Shown here: positions 28,300 through 38,735 of the stretch, one piece after another
Layout: every line of letters starts with the position of its first letter
Position numbering within the stretch: the stretch's first letter is position 1
DNA from: an uncultured Erythrobacter sp.
GTDB lineage: Bacteria > Pseudomonadota > Alphaproteobacteria > Sphingomonadales > Sphingomonadaceae
Direction of reading: 5' to 3'
Assembly (NCBI GenBank): GCA_937969505.1
Contig: CALBWA010000007.1
Span: 62,001-126,000 of the forward strand
Length of the DNA stretch: 64,000 nt
Position numbers and translations under genes: made by a program
The notes under the pieces: generated by a model
Database searches by the model: none
Seen by the model: the letters and a program-made list of their open reading frames with translations, nothing else
Told to the model about the DNA's origin: nothing

Positions 28300-29169
28300 A
28301 TGAATGGCACCGGACCCACATCGCAAACCTTCATCTCGCAGCGCCTCAGGCTGAATTATCTCGATTGGGGCAATCGCGGCAAACCGCCCCTGGTGCTGGT
28401 CCATGGCGGGCGCGATCATGCGCGCAGCTGGGACTGGACAGCCGAAGCTTTGGCCCAAGACTGGCATGTGGTGGCGATGGACCATCGCGGTCATGGTGAC
28501 AGCGACTGGGTGTCTGATGGCAATTACCGCTCCAACGATATGGTCTATGATCTGGCCCAATTCGTCCACCAGCTGGGCGTGGGACCAGTCACGATCGTCA
28601 GCCATTCGATGGGTGGCAATGTAGCGCTGCGCTATGCAGGCGTGTGTCCGGAGATGGTCCGCAAGATCGTGGCGATTGAGGGTTTGGGGCCGAGCCCTGA
28701 ACGCCAGGCAGAAATGCGCGCGACCCCCTATTCAGAGCGATTTGCCGAATGGATCGGCAAGAAGCGCTCCGCCTCGGGCCGCATTCCGCGCAAATATGAC
28801 AGCATCGAAGACGCCTTCGCCCGAATGATCGAGGAAAACAGCTATCTGACGCCTGAGCAGGCGCGGCACCTCACCATCCATGGGGTCAACCGCAATGAAG
28901 ATGGCACCTACAGCTGGAAATTTGATCCGCACCTCAATGTCTGGGGTATCGAGGACATCGCCGACCGCTTTCTGGAAGAACTTTGGGGATCCATCACTGC
29001 GCCAACGTTGCTGCTGTACGGGGCAGACAGTTGGGCCTCCAACCCGCAGAAGGACGGCCGCATAAAGCACTTCAACAATGCCGATGTGATCGAATTTGAG
29101 AAGGCCGGGCACTGGCTCCACCATGACCAGTTCGACCGGTTCATTCGCGTGCTTAAGGAGTTCCTGTGA
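28300..29169 (+). CDS. Alpha/beta-hydrolase fold protein
   Basis: 289 residues. The oxyanion-hole region HGGRDHARSWDW lies near residue 33, the nucleophile elbow SHSMGGN with serine near residue 108 follows, and a late GHWLHHDQ supplies the probable catalytic histidine; an acid residue is probably the aspartate in YGADSW. No signal peptide. The substrate cannot be deduced; esterase, lipase-like or epoxide/haloalkane hydrolase functions are all compatible. Its stop codon overlaps the ATG of the next gene by one base. Confidence 0.88.
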   Translation: MNGTGPTSQTFISQRLRLNYLDWGNRGKPPLVLVHGGRDHARSWDWTAEALAQDWHVVAMDHRGHGDSDWVSDGNYRSNDMVYDLAQFVHQLGVGPVTIVSHSMGGNVALRYAGVCPEMVRKIVAIEGLGPSPERQAEMRATPYSERFAEWIGKKRSASGRIPRKYDSIEDAFARMIEENSYLTPEQARHLTIHGVNRNEDGTYSWKFDPHLNVWGIEDIADRFLEELWGSITAPTLLLYGADSWASNPQKDGRIKHFNNADVIEFEKAGHWLHHDQFDRFIRVLKEFL

Positions 29170-29738
29170 TGGCTGATTTTACGAAGCAGCTTGATGACAA
29201 GCAGATCGCGATGATCGAACAGCAACCGGTGTTCTTCGTTGCAACCTCTGCTCCGATGGGCCGGATCAACCTCAGCCCAAAGGGCTATGATGCCTTTCGT
29301 GTGCTCAGCCCCAAACGGGTGGCTTATCTTGATCTCGGCGGATCGGGCAATGAAACCCATGCCCATTTGGCAGCCGACGGGCGCATCACAATCATGTTTT
29401 GCAATTTTCAGCAGCCCGCGCTGATCCTTCGACTTTACGGACGGGGAGTTTCTGTGCTGCCCCAGGACGAGGGATGGGAAAAACTCGCCAGTCATTTCAC
29501 TCTGCTACCGGGCACACGGCAGATATTCGTCATCGACGTTGAAACTGTTCAGAGCAGTTGTGGATGGGGCGTGCCCTTCATGAGCCTCGAGGCGGAGCGG
29601 CCGACGCTGAAGAAAGCCCATGCACAGGCCAATCCAGCGGAGTGGGAGGCCAAGATGGCAACACGCATTTCCAGCATCGACGGGCTGCCGACCCGCGCGA
29701 CCGACCGCTATATTTCGGGTGAGCCAGGCACCGAATGA
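29169..29738 (+). CDS. Pyridoxamine 5'-phosphate oxidase-like flavin-binding protein
   Basis: 189 residues. The N-terminal segment IEQQPVFFVATSAPMGRINLSPKG is a typical start of the split-barrel FMN-binding fold, and RVAYLDLGGSGNET follows as the second conserved block. Members bind FMN, F420 or haem and carry out diverse redox reactions; a true PdxH activity is not implied. The ATG at 29169 overlaps the preceding TGA by one base, showing coupling with the hydrolase gene. Cytoplasmic; no export signal. Confidence 0.82.
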   Translation: MADFTKQLDDKQIAMIEQQPVFFVATSAPMGRINLSPKGYDAFRVLSPKRVAYLDLGGSGNETHAHLAADGRITIMFCNFQQPALILRLYGRGVSVLPQDEGWEKLASHFTLLPGTRQIFVIDVETVQSSCGWGVPFMSLEAERPTLKKAHAQANPAEWEAKMATRISSIDGLPTRATDRYISGEPGTE

Positions 29739-30952
<1,214 letters not shown>

Positions 30953-30971
30953 GGACATGAGAGGTAATACT

Positions 30972-32309
30972 ATGATCCGCAAACTTGCATGCGGCGCAGG
31001 GGCTCTCACGGCCTCTATGTTCGTCGCGACAGCCGCTATGGCACAGGAAGTTGCTGAGGCAGCTCCGGCAGTGCCGAACCCCGGCAACAATGCCTGGATG
31101 ATGACCGCCACGGTTCTCGTCCTGTTGATGATCCTTCCCGGACTGGCCTTGTTTTACGGCGGCTTGACCCGCAGCAAAAACATGCTTTCGACCATGACCC
31201 AGATCGGCGCAACCGCTGCTCTGGCGATGCTCATTTGGGTAATGTGGGGCTTTTCTCTCGCTTTCGGGTCAACCCCGATTGAAGGGTTCATGGGTCAGTT
31301 CATCAGCGGCGGAAGCTATTTCCTATCCGGAATGACTGCCGAAACAACAGCGGCCACGTTCACCGATGAAGTGATCAGCGAATATGTGTTCGTCAGCTTC
31401 CAGATGACTTTTGCAGCGATCACTGCGGCGCTGATACTGGGCGCTACGGCAGAGCGGATGAAGTTCAGCGCAGTGATGGCATTCGTCCCGATCTGGCTGA
31501 CAATCGTTTATTTCCCGATTGCCCACATGGTTTGGGCAGGCGACGGACTTCTGTTCGCAGCTGGCGCACTTGATTTCGCTGGCGGTACAGTTGTGCATAT
31601 CAACGCTGGTGTGTCTGGCTTGGTGCTCGCCTATCTTCTGGGCAAACGTCGGGGCTATCCAGCTGAGCCGATGCCACCGCACTCGCTGACCATGACCATG
31701 GTCGGTACCGGATTGCTTTGGGTTGGCTGGTTTGGCTTCAACGCCGGCTCCGCTCTGGAAGCAGATGGCTTTGCCGGACTTGCCATGATCAACACTTTTG
31801 TTGCCACGGCAGCGGGTGCCCTGACCTGGATGGTTATCGAACGAGTGATGGGCCACAAGGGTTCTGCGCTGGGCTTCTGCTCGGGTGTCATTGCTGGTCT
31901 GGTTGCTGTTACACCGGCAGCTGGTAACAGCGGGCCGTTCGGTGCGATCCTGCTCGGCATTGCATCGTCGATCGTCTGCTACTTCTTTGTAGCCAAGGTG
32001 AAAGCCAAGTTCGGCTATGACGATTCGCTTGACGCGTTTGGCATTCACGGCATCGGCGGCATCGTAGGCGCCATCGGCACCGGAATCGTATACCAGCCAT
32101 TCATGGGTGGGCCAGGGGACGGAACGACTGCTCTGGCAACTCAGCTCTGGATCCAGACCGAAGGTGTTCTGGTAACCATTGCCTGGGCTGGTATCGGAAC
32201 CCTGATCGCCGCTCTCATCGTAAAGGCCATCATTGGTCTGCGGGTAACCGAAGAAGTTGAGGTCGATGGTCTCGACATCAGCGAGCACGGCGAGCGCGCT
32301 TACAATTAA
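30972..32309 (+). CDS. amtB: Ammonium transporter
   Basis: 445 residues. A signal-peptide-like first segment (MIRKLACGAGALTASMFVAT, cleavage after MAQ) is usual for proteobacterial AmtB, and about 11 helices follow. Conserved pore residues include the twin-histidine histidines in HINAGVSGL and FGIHGIGG and the phenylalanine/tryptophan gates (TGLLWVGWFGFNAGS). It imports ammonium and is gated by GlnK. The transcript ends at the strong terminator at 32399-32430. Confidence 0.95.
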   Translation: MIRKLACGAGALTASMFVATAAMAQEVAEAAPAVPNPGNNAWMMTATVLVLLMILPGLALFYGGLTRSKNMLSTMTQIGATAALAMLIWVMWGFSLAFGSTPIEGFMGQFISGGSYFLSGMTAETTAATFTDEVISEYVFVSFQMTFAAITAALILGATAERMKFSAVMAFVPIWLTIVYFPIAHMVWAGDGLLFAAGALDFAGGTVVHINAGVSGLVLAYLLGKRRGYPAEPMPPHSLTMTMVGTGLLWVGWFGFNAGSALEADGFAGLAMINTFVATAAGALTWMVIERVMGHKGSALGFCSGVIAGLVAVTPAAGNSGPFGAILLGIASSIVCYFFVAKVKAKFGYDDSLDAFGIHGIGGIVGAIGTGIVYQPFMGGPGDGTTALATQLWIQTEGVLVTIAWAGIGTLIAALIVKAIIGLRVTEEVEVDGLDISEHGERAYN

Positions 32310-32398
32310 TCTCCAGTTTGGCGGAGTGGAGAACTTTTCTCCTCTCCCTCTCCCCTCCGCCTCACATCGTTCCTCCTGCGAACGAACAAACTGTCGAA

Positions 32399-32430
32399 GG
32401 GCCGGGGCGCAAGCTCCGGCCCCTTTTTTG
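32399..32430 (+). terminator. Intrinsic terminator after glnK-amtB
   Basis: GGGCCGG (32399-32405) and CCGGCCC (32416-32422) form a perfect 7-bp stem with a 10-base loop, followed by CTTTTTT at 32423-32429. It lies 90 bp past the amtB stop. Confidence 0.92.
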
Positions 32431-32524
32431 TTCCGCTTTGGATATTCCTATCCTCGCAAGTGTAACAATTTGGCTTTGGGGACCGAATGACGGTGTACAT
32501 TCCACAGTGAAACAGGGGTTTCCC

Positions 32525-32785
32525 ATGCGTATCTCGATCATTGCAACGTCCGTTATAATCTTCGCAACACCTGGTCTTGCACAACCCACGACAACACCCG
32601 TGGCAGCTGGCGCGCAAATCGCCGCCAATGCAGAAGAAGCAGCTCCCAAATTTCGGACGGTCTGCGTAAAGCAGGAGCGGACTGGCACACGCTTGCCTGG
32701 CCGCAAAGTATGTCACAAGGTTCCGGTCAAGGACGTGCAGCAGGTCATGCCCAAGGAGCCAGCATCAGCCACTGCCAAGCAGTAA
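32525..32785 (+). CDS. Small exported protein of unknown function
   Basis: 86 residues from the ATG at 32525. MRISIIATSVIIFATPGLAQ is a clear signal peptide. The mature part of about 65 residues contains FRTVCVKQERTGTRLPGRKV followed by CHK; similar C-x-x-x-x-x-TGSR/TRLP-x-x-x-C cores recur in small secreted sphingomonad proteins of unknown function. The two cysteines may form a disulphide bond. No obvious operon partner; it stands alone between the amtB terminator and an opposing gene. Confidence 0.7.
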   Translation: MRISIIATSVIIFATPGLAQPTTTPVAAGAQIAANAEEAAPKFRTVCVKQERTGTRLPGRKVCHKVPVKDVQQVMPKEPASATAKQ

Positions 32786-32881
32786 AACTGCTGGTCTTTA
32801 GAGAGTAATCAGGCTGGCATTATCCAGCGAGCGTGATCGGCCGGACACTCTGATTGGCTACATTGGAAAGGCCACGCCCGA

Positions 32882-34468
32882 CTAACGCGTTGCCTGCATG
32901 ACAAAGTCCGCGCAGCGCTCACCGATCATGATGCTGGGTGCATTGGTGTTGCCTGAGACGATTTGGGGCATCACGCTGGCGTCTGCCACCCACAGCCCCT
33001 CGACCCCGTTCACTTTTAAGGTGGGATCGACCACTGCATCGGTATCGCTGCCCATCCGGCAGGTCCCAACAGGGTGATAGACCGTGTCCGCACGGTTGCG
33101 GATCAATTCATCAATTGCGGCATCATCATGCAGATCAACAGGATGCCGATCAGTCGGACCATATGCCTGTAGCGGTGGCGCGTCGACGATTCTATGCGAC
33201 AAGCGAACCCCTTCGCGCAGAACCGCAATATCATGTGGATCATCCAGGAAGTTTGGATCCAGCACGGGTGCGGCTTCCGGATCGGGCGAGCCGAGCGTCA
33301 CGCTGCCCCGGCTCTTGGGGCGCAGAACGCAGGCATGCAGCGAAAAGCCGTGGCCCTTTACCTTTTCTCGTCCGTGATCTTCCAGAACGGCAGGCACAAA
33401 ATGCCACTGAATATCGGGTGCTGGACTGTCGGCCATCACGGTCCAGAATCCGCCTGCTTCTGCGTAAGGCGTAGTCAAAGGTCCTGTGCGTTTGCGGCGA
33501 TGCTGCAACACGGCCGCTGCCATCTTTGCCGTGCCTTTAATTGTGCTGCCAATCGGAACGTCGCTGGTCGTATTCCAGCCTGAGACATAATCGATGTGAT
33601 CCTGCAAATTCCTACCCACTTGCTGGCGATCTGCCAGCACGTCGATACCGTGCTCTCTCAGGTGCTGGGCAGGCCCGATGCCTGACAGCATCAGGATTTG
33701 CGGGCTGTTGAATGCGCCCGCGCACAGGATAACCCCACGGCGGGCGTAAAGCGTTTCGCTGCGTTTGCCCTCGCGGATACGCACACCGGTGACCCGTCCG
33801 CCTTCGATGATCAGTCGCTCTACCAGCGAGTTGGTGCGAATGGACATATTGGGATCGTTGCGGACCGGCTCGACATAGGCACGTGCGGCAGACCAGCGTT
33901 CGCCATTGCGCTGAGTGACTTGGTATATTCCAAAGCCTGATTGCTCGCCTGCGTTGAAATCCGTGTTGGTGGGCAGCTGCAGCGCCGCAGCGCCTTCGAC
34001 AAAGGCATGACTTGTCGGGTTTGCGTCATGCTGGTCAGACACGAACAACGGCCCACCTTCGCCGTGAAAGGCATCGGCGCCGCGTTCATTTGCTTCTGAC
34101 TTGCGGAAATAGGGCAGCACATCGTCATAGGACCAGCCGCTGCAGCCTTGTGCAGCCCATTGGTCATAATCCCAGGCGTTGCCCCGGATATAGACCATGG
34201 CATTGATTGCAGATGATCCGCCAAGCCCCTTGCCGCGGGGTTGGTAGCCAACGCGCCCATTCAGGCCTTTTTGCGGAACGGTCTCATATTGGTAATTGGC
34301 CTTTTTTGGAATGAAGGGCATGAACCCTGGCGTTTTGACAAAGACGTTGTCGTTGCGCCCTCCGGCCTCGACCAAGCAAACCTGCCGCCGACTTCCAGTG
34401 GCCAGCCGGCCGGCAACAGCACTTCCGCCACTGCCGCCGCCAATGACAATATAGTCAAAGCTTTGCAT
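32882..34468 (-). CDS. GMC family FAD-dependent oxidoreductase (choline dehydrogenase-like)
   Basis: 528 residues. The N-terminal FAD site [14 protein letters not shown] lies near residue 12, and the GMC signature [18 protein letters not shown] near residue 78. The second signature, [16 protein letters not shown], follows near residue 250. The C-terminal catalytic part has PVGTCRMG and the [14 protein letters not shown] ending with the active-site asparagine. It oxidises an alcohol to aldehyde in the cytoplasm; choline itself is not proven, since many homologues use aliphatic or aromatic alcohols. It is the last gene of a three-gene leftward operon with a sterol-desaturase-family protein. Confidence 0.92.
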   Translation of the reverse strand: MQSFDYIVIGGGSGGSAVAGRLATGSRRQVCLVEAGGRNDNVFVKTPGFMPFIPKKANYQYETVPQKGLNGRVGYQPRGKGLGGSSAINAMVYIRGNAWDYDQWAAQGCSGWSYDDVLPYFRKSEANERGADAFHGEGGPLFVSDQHDANPTSHAFVEGAAALQLPTNTDFNAGEQSGFGIYQVTQRNGERWSAARAYVEPVRNDPNMSIRTNSLVERLIIEGGRVTGVRIREGKRSETLYARRGVILCAGAFNSPQILMLSGIGPAQHLREHGIDVLADRQQVGRNLQDHIDYVSGWNTTSDVPIGSTIKGTAKMAAAVLQHRRKRTGPLTTPYAEAGGFWTVMADSPAPDIQWHFVPAVLEDHGREKVKGHGFSLHACVLRPKSRGSVTLGSPDPEAAPVLDPNFLDDPHDIAVLREGVRLSHRIVDAPPLQAYGPTDRHPVDLHDDAAIDELIRNRADTVYHPVGTCRMGSDTDAVVDPTLKVNGVEGLWVADASVMPQIVSGNTNAPSIMIGERCADFVMQATR

Positions 34469-34491
34469 TCTCTCTCCTCAGGCGGAGAGAC

Positions 34492-35445
34492 CTAAGCTGC
34501 TTCGCCTTTGCTTTCAATCGGGTTTCTGCGTGCAACTGGTTTTGCAGCGGAGGATTGCGCATCGCTTTGAGTGCGCTCGACCCAGTCGCGCCGGATCATG
34601 TCGGAGGTCTGCCGGCTGTTGTCATGCGTCCAGCCGGGCTCACGCAGGAGGTAGGACAATTTGTGCTTCCAAGGCGCTCGCCAAATGTCCTCGAGCATAC
34701 CGATCCATTCGTGGAACACGGCCCACAGAAGGTTGAAGCTGCCCAACTGGCGCACGATCCCATAGCGGATTGTCTCATCCTTGGTCTCGGCCTCGAATGT
34801 GCCGAACAGCTTGTCCCAGACGATAAAGACACCAGCATAATTGCGATCAAGATAGCGCGGGTTGGTGGCGTGATGTACCCGGTGATGGCTGGGAGTATTC
34901 ATCACCGCCTCGAACCACCGAGGCATCTTGTCGATTGCCTCTGTATGGATCCAGAACTGATAGATCAGATTGAACCCGCCACAGATCGCGAGCATCACCG
35001 GGTGGAAACCCAGCAGGGCCAGGGGCAAAGCGAAAACCAGCCCAAAGGTAAAGGCGCCGGTCCAGGTTTGTCTGAGAGCCGTCGATAGATTGTAGTGCTG
35101 GCTGGAGTGGTGATTGACATGGGCCGCCCACATCCACCGAATGCGATGACCTGCACGATGGACCCAATAATACTTCAGATCGTCGAGCACGAAACACAAA
35201 GGCCAGGCCCACCAAGCCCAACCGATGTCAAACAAGCGGTATTCGTAAGTCTTGAGAAACACCGCGAGGGCAAAGCCACCAAAAGCCAGTCCGGCCACAG
35301 TTGAACCCAGCCCGAATGACAGACTCACCAACGTGTCTCTAGCTTCATAAGCATGCGGATTTTTGCGCCACGCCCACATGATCTCGATCAGGATCAGCGC
35401 GATGAAGCCGGGTACCGCATATTCGGTTGGCGAAAAATCAGGCAT
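34492..35445 (-). CDS. Sterol desaturase/fatty acid hydroxylase family membrane protein
   Basis: 317 residues with four or more membrane helices. The diiron histidine clusters are HRAGHR (near residue 118), HVNHHSSQHYN (near 130) and HRVHHATNP (near 195), the pattern of the fatty acid hydroxylase superfamily. Members introduce hydroxyl groups or double bonds into lipids in the membrane. The link with the GMC oxidoreductase downstream (24 bp) suggests hydroxylation followed by alcohol oxidation, an inference. The C-terminal 30 residues are polar. It overlaps the upstream small membrane protein by 8 bp. Confidence 0.9.
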   Translation of the reverse strand: MPDFSPTEYAVPGFIALILIEIMWAWRKNPHAYEARDTLVSLSFGLGSTVAGLAFGGFALAVFLKTYEYRLFDIGWAWWAWPLCFVLDDLKYYWVHRAGHRIRWMWAAHVNHHSSQHYNLSTALRQTWTGAFTFGLVFALPLALLGFHPVMLAICGGFNLIYQFWIHTEAIDKMPRWFEAVMNTPSHHRVHHATNPRYLDRNYAGVFIVWDKLFGTFEAETKDETIRYGIVRQLGSFNLLWAVFHEWIGMLEDIWRAPWKHKLSYLLREPGWTHDNSRQTSDMIRRDWVERTQSDAQSSAAKPVARRNPIESKGEAA

Positions 35446-35854
35446 GGTTCTGGCTCTTTAGCCGCTGATGCGCATCGACCCAAATCTGTGGATCGCCTAC
35501 CGTCAAGCTGATGGGACCAAATCGCTTCTCGCCAAGGTCAATCAGCAATCGTTCTTCGTCGGCATGAACAACGGCGCTGCCCTCCACAATCCGGCCGACA
35601 TATCTGCTCCCGTGCGGACGCAGGACCAGCAAGCGTCCATGCGCATCTGACATGATCGCGCCATGGCCGTCCTGATCTATCGCACAATCGACAGCATCAA
35701 ACCCGCTAACCGCCTGATCGGCGAATCGCCGAGCGTCATCATGTGACGCCAGCGTTGGCGCGCTGCCCAGCTTGAGCCAGTAAGTCAGCGCCGCAAGCGC
35801 CGCTATGGCCAGCAGCGACACAAGAAATTGCACCAAGAAGCCTGTCGGTTCCAT
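35438..35854 (-). CDS. Single-pass membrane protein of unknown function
   Basis: 138 residues from the ATG at 35854; the frame extends to 35908, but the added residues are unremarkable and the helix begins right after the shorter start (MEPTGFLVQFLVSLLAIAAL). One N-terminal helix anchors a roughly 100-residue soluble domain rich in beta-strand pattern (GHGAIMSDAHGRLLVLRPHG). No family is recognised. It overlaps the desaturase-like gene by 8 bp, so it is almost surely cotranscribed and may help that enzyme. Confidence 0.7.
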   Translation of the reverse strand: MEPTGFLVQFLVSLLAIAALAALTYWLKLGSAPTLASHDDARRFADQAVSGFDAVDCAIDQDGHGAIMSDAHGRLLVLRPHGSRYVGRIVEGSAVVHADEERLLIDLGEKRFGPISLTVGDPQIWVDAHQRLKSQNHA

Positions 35855-35939
35855 CGGCTTGCAGATGCCATGCCGCAGCATTGTCATCAAGCATGACCGG
35901 CTCCCCATGCGCTCGCAGCGAGTGGGTCATAGGGGTGGG

Positions 35940-36374
35940 TCAGGCCTTGCTGGCCAACATATCCATCGCCGGCCGGACCGGACTGACATCATAGCCTGCT
36001 TCGCGGGCGGCTTGCTCAGTGGCATCAATCGGTTCCCCCGCCCGAGCTTGCGCTAAGGCCCACAACAAGGTGGAGCGGGTGCCGCTCCTGCAATAGGCGA
36101 GTGCAGGCCCGTCTGTCTCTTCCAAGGCGGTCTGCATGGCAGCAACTTGAGGTTCGCTGAATCCGGAATGGGAGATCGGTATGGCGAGATACGACATGCC
36201 TGCAGCCTTGGCTGCGGCTTCAATTTCGGCACCTTGCGGTTCTTCGGGTGATTCGCCGTCGGGCCGGTTGTTGATCACCAACGCCACTCCCAACTCTCGA
36301 GCAGCATCGATGTCGTCCGGAGTGATTTGAGGGCTGGCGAACATGGTTGGCGAGAGCTGGCGAAAGGTGGTCAT
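35940..36374 (-). CDS. TIGR01244 (DUF442) family phosphatase-like/sulphurtransferase protein
   Basis: 144 residues from the ATG at 36374. The segment LGVALVINNRPDGES and the later YCRSGTRS loop are the hallmarks of the DUF442/TIGR01244 family, which is related to dual-specificity phosphatases and often fused to metallo-hydrolases in sulphide metabolism (the Blh/BigR context). Cysteine of CRSGTR is the expected nucleophile. The protein here is stand-alone, with no fused beta-lactamase-like domain. It shares the intergenic region with the cold-shock gene. Confidence 0.85.
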   Translation of the reverse strand: MTTFRQLSPTMFASPQITPDDIDAARELGVALVINNRPDGESPEEPQGAEIEAAAKAAGMSYLAIPISHSGFSEPQVAAMQTALEETDGPALAYCRSGTRSTLLWALAQARAGEPIDATEQAAREAGYDVSPVRPAMDMLASKA

Positions 36375-36623
36375 AGCTATCCTGAGTTGTTTGAGCGGCG
36401 ATACAACATCATTAGCCAATCATGCGAAAATGTCACAAAAATGCTTGATAAAGGCCGGCACTGTTAAATCATTCGCATGACGACGCTTTGTGCGCTATGA
36501 CAGGCTATTGAGAGGTGGGGTTTGGACCTTGGTCCGGTAACGCCACCGCGTTTGGCACGGCTGACCGTCCCCGTTGCCAGCGCAAGAGACTACCGGGCGG
36601 AGAGACAAGGTACGACTACGGTT
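36375..36623. other. Divergent promoter region with inverted repeat and cold-shock leader
   Basis: A 249-bp gap between the DUF442 gene and the cold-shock gene. CATGCGAA at 36421-36428 and TTCGCATG at 36472-36479 form a perfect 8-bp inverted repeat 43 bp apart, flanking TTGATA at 36445-36450, a possible -35 box. A GGACC-TT-GGTCC hairpin lies at 36524-36535 in the probable leader of the cold-shock transcript. Nothing else is seen. Confidence 0.45.
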
Positions 36624-37409
36624 ATGGGTTACGACAGAGGGCGCCGCCGGGGCCGGGATAAACGCGACGGATTCGGTGAAGACGGCTTCGATCCATTCGG
36701 CGGCAGCGACAATTTCCCACCCCGCGAGAATTTCGGCGGCGGCGGTGATCGTTACGGCGGTGGAGGCGGTGGTGGCCGTTTCAATGATGACCGTGGCGGC
36801 GGCGGCGATCGCTTTGGCGGCGGCGGTGACCGTTTCGGCGGTGGCGGCGGTGGCCGTGGCCCTGGAGGCGGCGCTGGTGGTGGTGCCGGAGGCGGCGGCG
36901 GTTTTAATCGCATGCCTGCCCAAGTTGTTGGCACCGGCAAGGGCGTAGTCAAATTCTTCAATAGTCAGAAGGGCTTCGGCTTTATCCAACAGGAAACCGG
37001 CGGCGAAGATGTGTTCGTGCATATCAGCGCTGTTGAACGCGCTGGTCTGCAAGGTCTGGCAGAAGGTCAGGCGCTTGAATTCAATCTCGTGGATCGGGGT
37101 GGCAAGGTTTCGGCTCAGGATTTGCAGGTGGTTGGCGATGTGATTGCGGTTGAACAGCGCGATGCTGGACCGCCACAGCGCGAGTTGACTGGCGAAAAAG
37201 CGACTGGAACGGTAAAGTTCTTCAATTCGATGAAGGGTTTTGGCTTTCTGGTCCGTGACGATGGCCAACCTGACGCATTCGTGCACATCAGTGCAGTCGA
37301 GCGGTCAGGCTTGCAAGCAATCAATGAAGGCGAAAAGTACGAGTTCGATCTTGAGGTCGACCGACGAGGCAAGCACTCGGCGGTTAACCTTGTGCCCGTT
37401 CAAGGCTGA
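36624..37409 (+). CDS. Double cold-shock-domain protein with glycine/arginine-rich N-terminus
   Basis: 261 residues from the ATG at 36624. Residues 1-100 are low-complexity: arginine/lysine-rich at first, then glycine-rich with repeated GGGGDRFGG units. Two cold-shock domains follow: one with [14 protein letters not shown] and [13 protein letters not shown], the other with [14 protein letters not shown] and [13 protein letters not shown], separated by about 35 residues. Each keeps the RNP1 (KGFGFI/L) and RNP2 (VFVHI/AFVHI) aromatic motifs for single-stranded nucleic acid binding. Tandem-domain CSPs are known in alphaproteobacteria; the long RGG-like N-terminus suggests an RNA-binding or condensate-forming role, an inference. 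Confidence 0.9.
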   Translation: MGYDRGRRRGRDKRDGFGEDGFDPFGGSDNFPPRENFGGGGDRYGGGGGGGRFNDDRGGGGDRFGGGGDRFGGGGGGRGPGGGAGGGAGGGGGFNRMPAQVVGTGKGVVKFFNSQKGFGFIQQETGGEDVFVHISAVERAGLQGLAEGQALEFNLVDRGGKVSAQDLQVVGDVIAVEQRDAGPPQRELTGEKATGTVKFFNSMKGFGFLVRDDGQPDAFVHISAVERSGLQAINEGEKYEFDLEVDRRGKHSAVNLVPVQG

Positions 37410-37544
37410 TTCGCCCGCCTCTGCTGTTGCTCATCTGGCAACGGTATCGGCAACACTTCAAACGGCGCCAAGTGGCGGTCCGAAAGGGCCGCCATTTTGC
37501 GTTTGCAATGACTTACTGCTGACTTTGAACTGAGAGGACTTCCC

Positions 37545-38735
37545 ATGTCGATCACCCCCCTGATGCCAGTCTACCCGCGGTGCGGTGTGCGCCCGGTTCG
37601 TGGCGATCATTGCCACCTGATCGACGAGGATGGCACACGTTATCTGGATTTTGCTAGCGGCATTGCGGTCAATTTGCTCGGCCATTCTCATGAGGGCTTG
37701 ATCGAAGCCATCCAGCAGCAGGCCGCAACGCTCATGCATGTGTCCAACCTCTATGGCAGTCCGCAGGGCGAGAAGCTGGCGCAACAGCTGGTCGATGCTA
37801 CCTTTGCAGATACCGTCTTTTTCACCAATTCAGGTGCAGAAGCAGTCGAGGCAGCGATCAAGGCGGCGCGCGCCTATCATCAATATGAAGGCGACACGAC
37901 CAGGTTCGAACTGATCACCTTTGCTAATGCATTTCATGGGAGGACGATGGCGACGATCAGCGCGTCCAATCAGGAAAAGATGCATCATGGTTTCTCGCCA
38001 CTGCTCGGTGGGTTCAAATATGCAGAATTTGACAATCTGGACTCTGCGAAGGCTCTGATGGGGCCCAACACCGCTGGTTTTCTGGTTGAACCGATCCAGG
38101 GCGAGGGCGGTATTCGCCCGGCCTCGGACGGCTTCATGCAGGGGCTTCGCGCCTTGGCAGATGAGCATGACCTTATGCTGGTGCTGGATGAGGTCCAATG
38201 CGGCGTAGCGCGCACCGGCAAGATGTATGCGCATGAACATTACGGCATTGAGCCGGACATTCTTGCGACGGCCAAGGGCATCGGGGGCGGCTTCCCGCTG
38301 GGGGCATGCCTCGCCACCGAAAAGGCGGCGCGTGGCATGACATTCGGTACCCATGGCTCGACCTATGGCGGCAACCCGCTGGGAATGGCAGCTGGGAGTG
38401 CAGTTATGGATGCCGTCGCTAACGAAGAGTTTCTCGCCTCTGTTGCCGAGAAGGGCGAACGCTTGCGCAGCCGTCTGGAGCAATTTATCGGCAATTATCC
38501 CGACCTGTTCGAGCTGGTGCGGGGCAAGGGGTTGATGCTCGGCATCAAGATGAAGGTGGAGAGTCGCCCCTTCTTCGTGCACCTGCGCGAAAACCATCAG
38601 TTGCTGACAGTTGCCGCAGGCGACAACACCCTGCGGGTCCTGCCCCCGCTGGTGATTGGCGATGCGGAGATCGAGGAATTTTTTCAAAAGCTGTCTGACG
38701 GTGCAGCGAGCTACACCATACCGGAGTCGGCCTGA
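37545..38735 (+). CDS. argD: Acetylornithine/succinyldiaminopimelate aminotransferase
   Basis: 396 residues. PLP-dependent class III aminotransferase; the signature [20 protein letters not shown] near residue 208 precedes the catalytic lysine in [13 protein letters not shown] near residue 242. The [15 protein letters not shown] segment near residue 90 binds the cofactor phosphate. It makes N-acetylornithine in arginine synthesis and often also serves lysine synthesis. Its stop overlaps the start of argF by one base, showing translational coupling. Confidence 0.94.
   Translation: MSITPLMPVYPRCGVRPVRGDHCHLIDEDGTRYLDFASGIAVNLLGHSHEGLIEAIQQQAATLMHVSNLYGSPQGEKLAQQLVDATFADTVFFTNSGAEAVEAAIKAARAYHQYEGDTTRFELITFANAFHGRTMATISASNQEKMHHGFSPLLGGFKYAEFDNLDSAKALMGPNTAGFLVEPIQGEGGIRPASDGFMQGLRALADEHDLMLVLDEVQCGVARTGKMYAHEHYGIEPDILATAKGIGGGFPLGACLATEKAARGMTFGTHGSTYGGNPLGMAAGSAVMDAVANEEFLASVAEKGERLRSRLEQFIGNYPDLFELVRGKGLMLGIKMKVESRPFFVHLRENHQLLTVAAGDNTLRVLPPLVIGDAEIEEFFQKLSDGAASYTIPESA

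Noticed and set aside
31323-32288. 321-codon frame antisense to amtB
   Set aside because: Fully inside amtB, with composition unlike a real protein (many cysteines, histidines and asparagines).
36752-36961. Proline-rich frame opposite the glycine-rich tract of the cold-shock gene
   Set aside because: The antisense image of the glycine repeat, not a gene.
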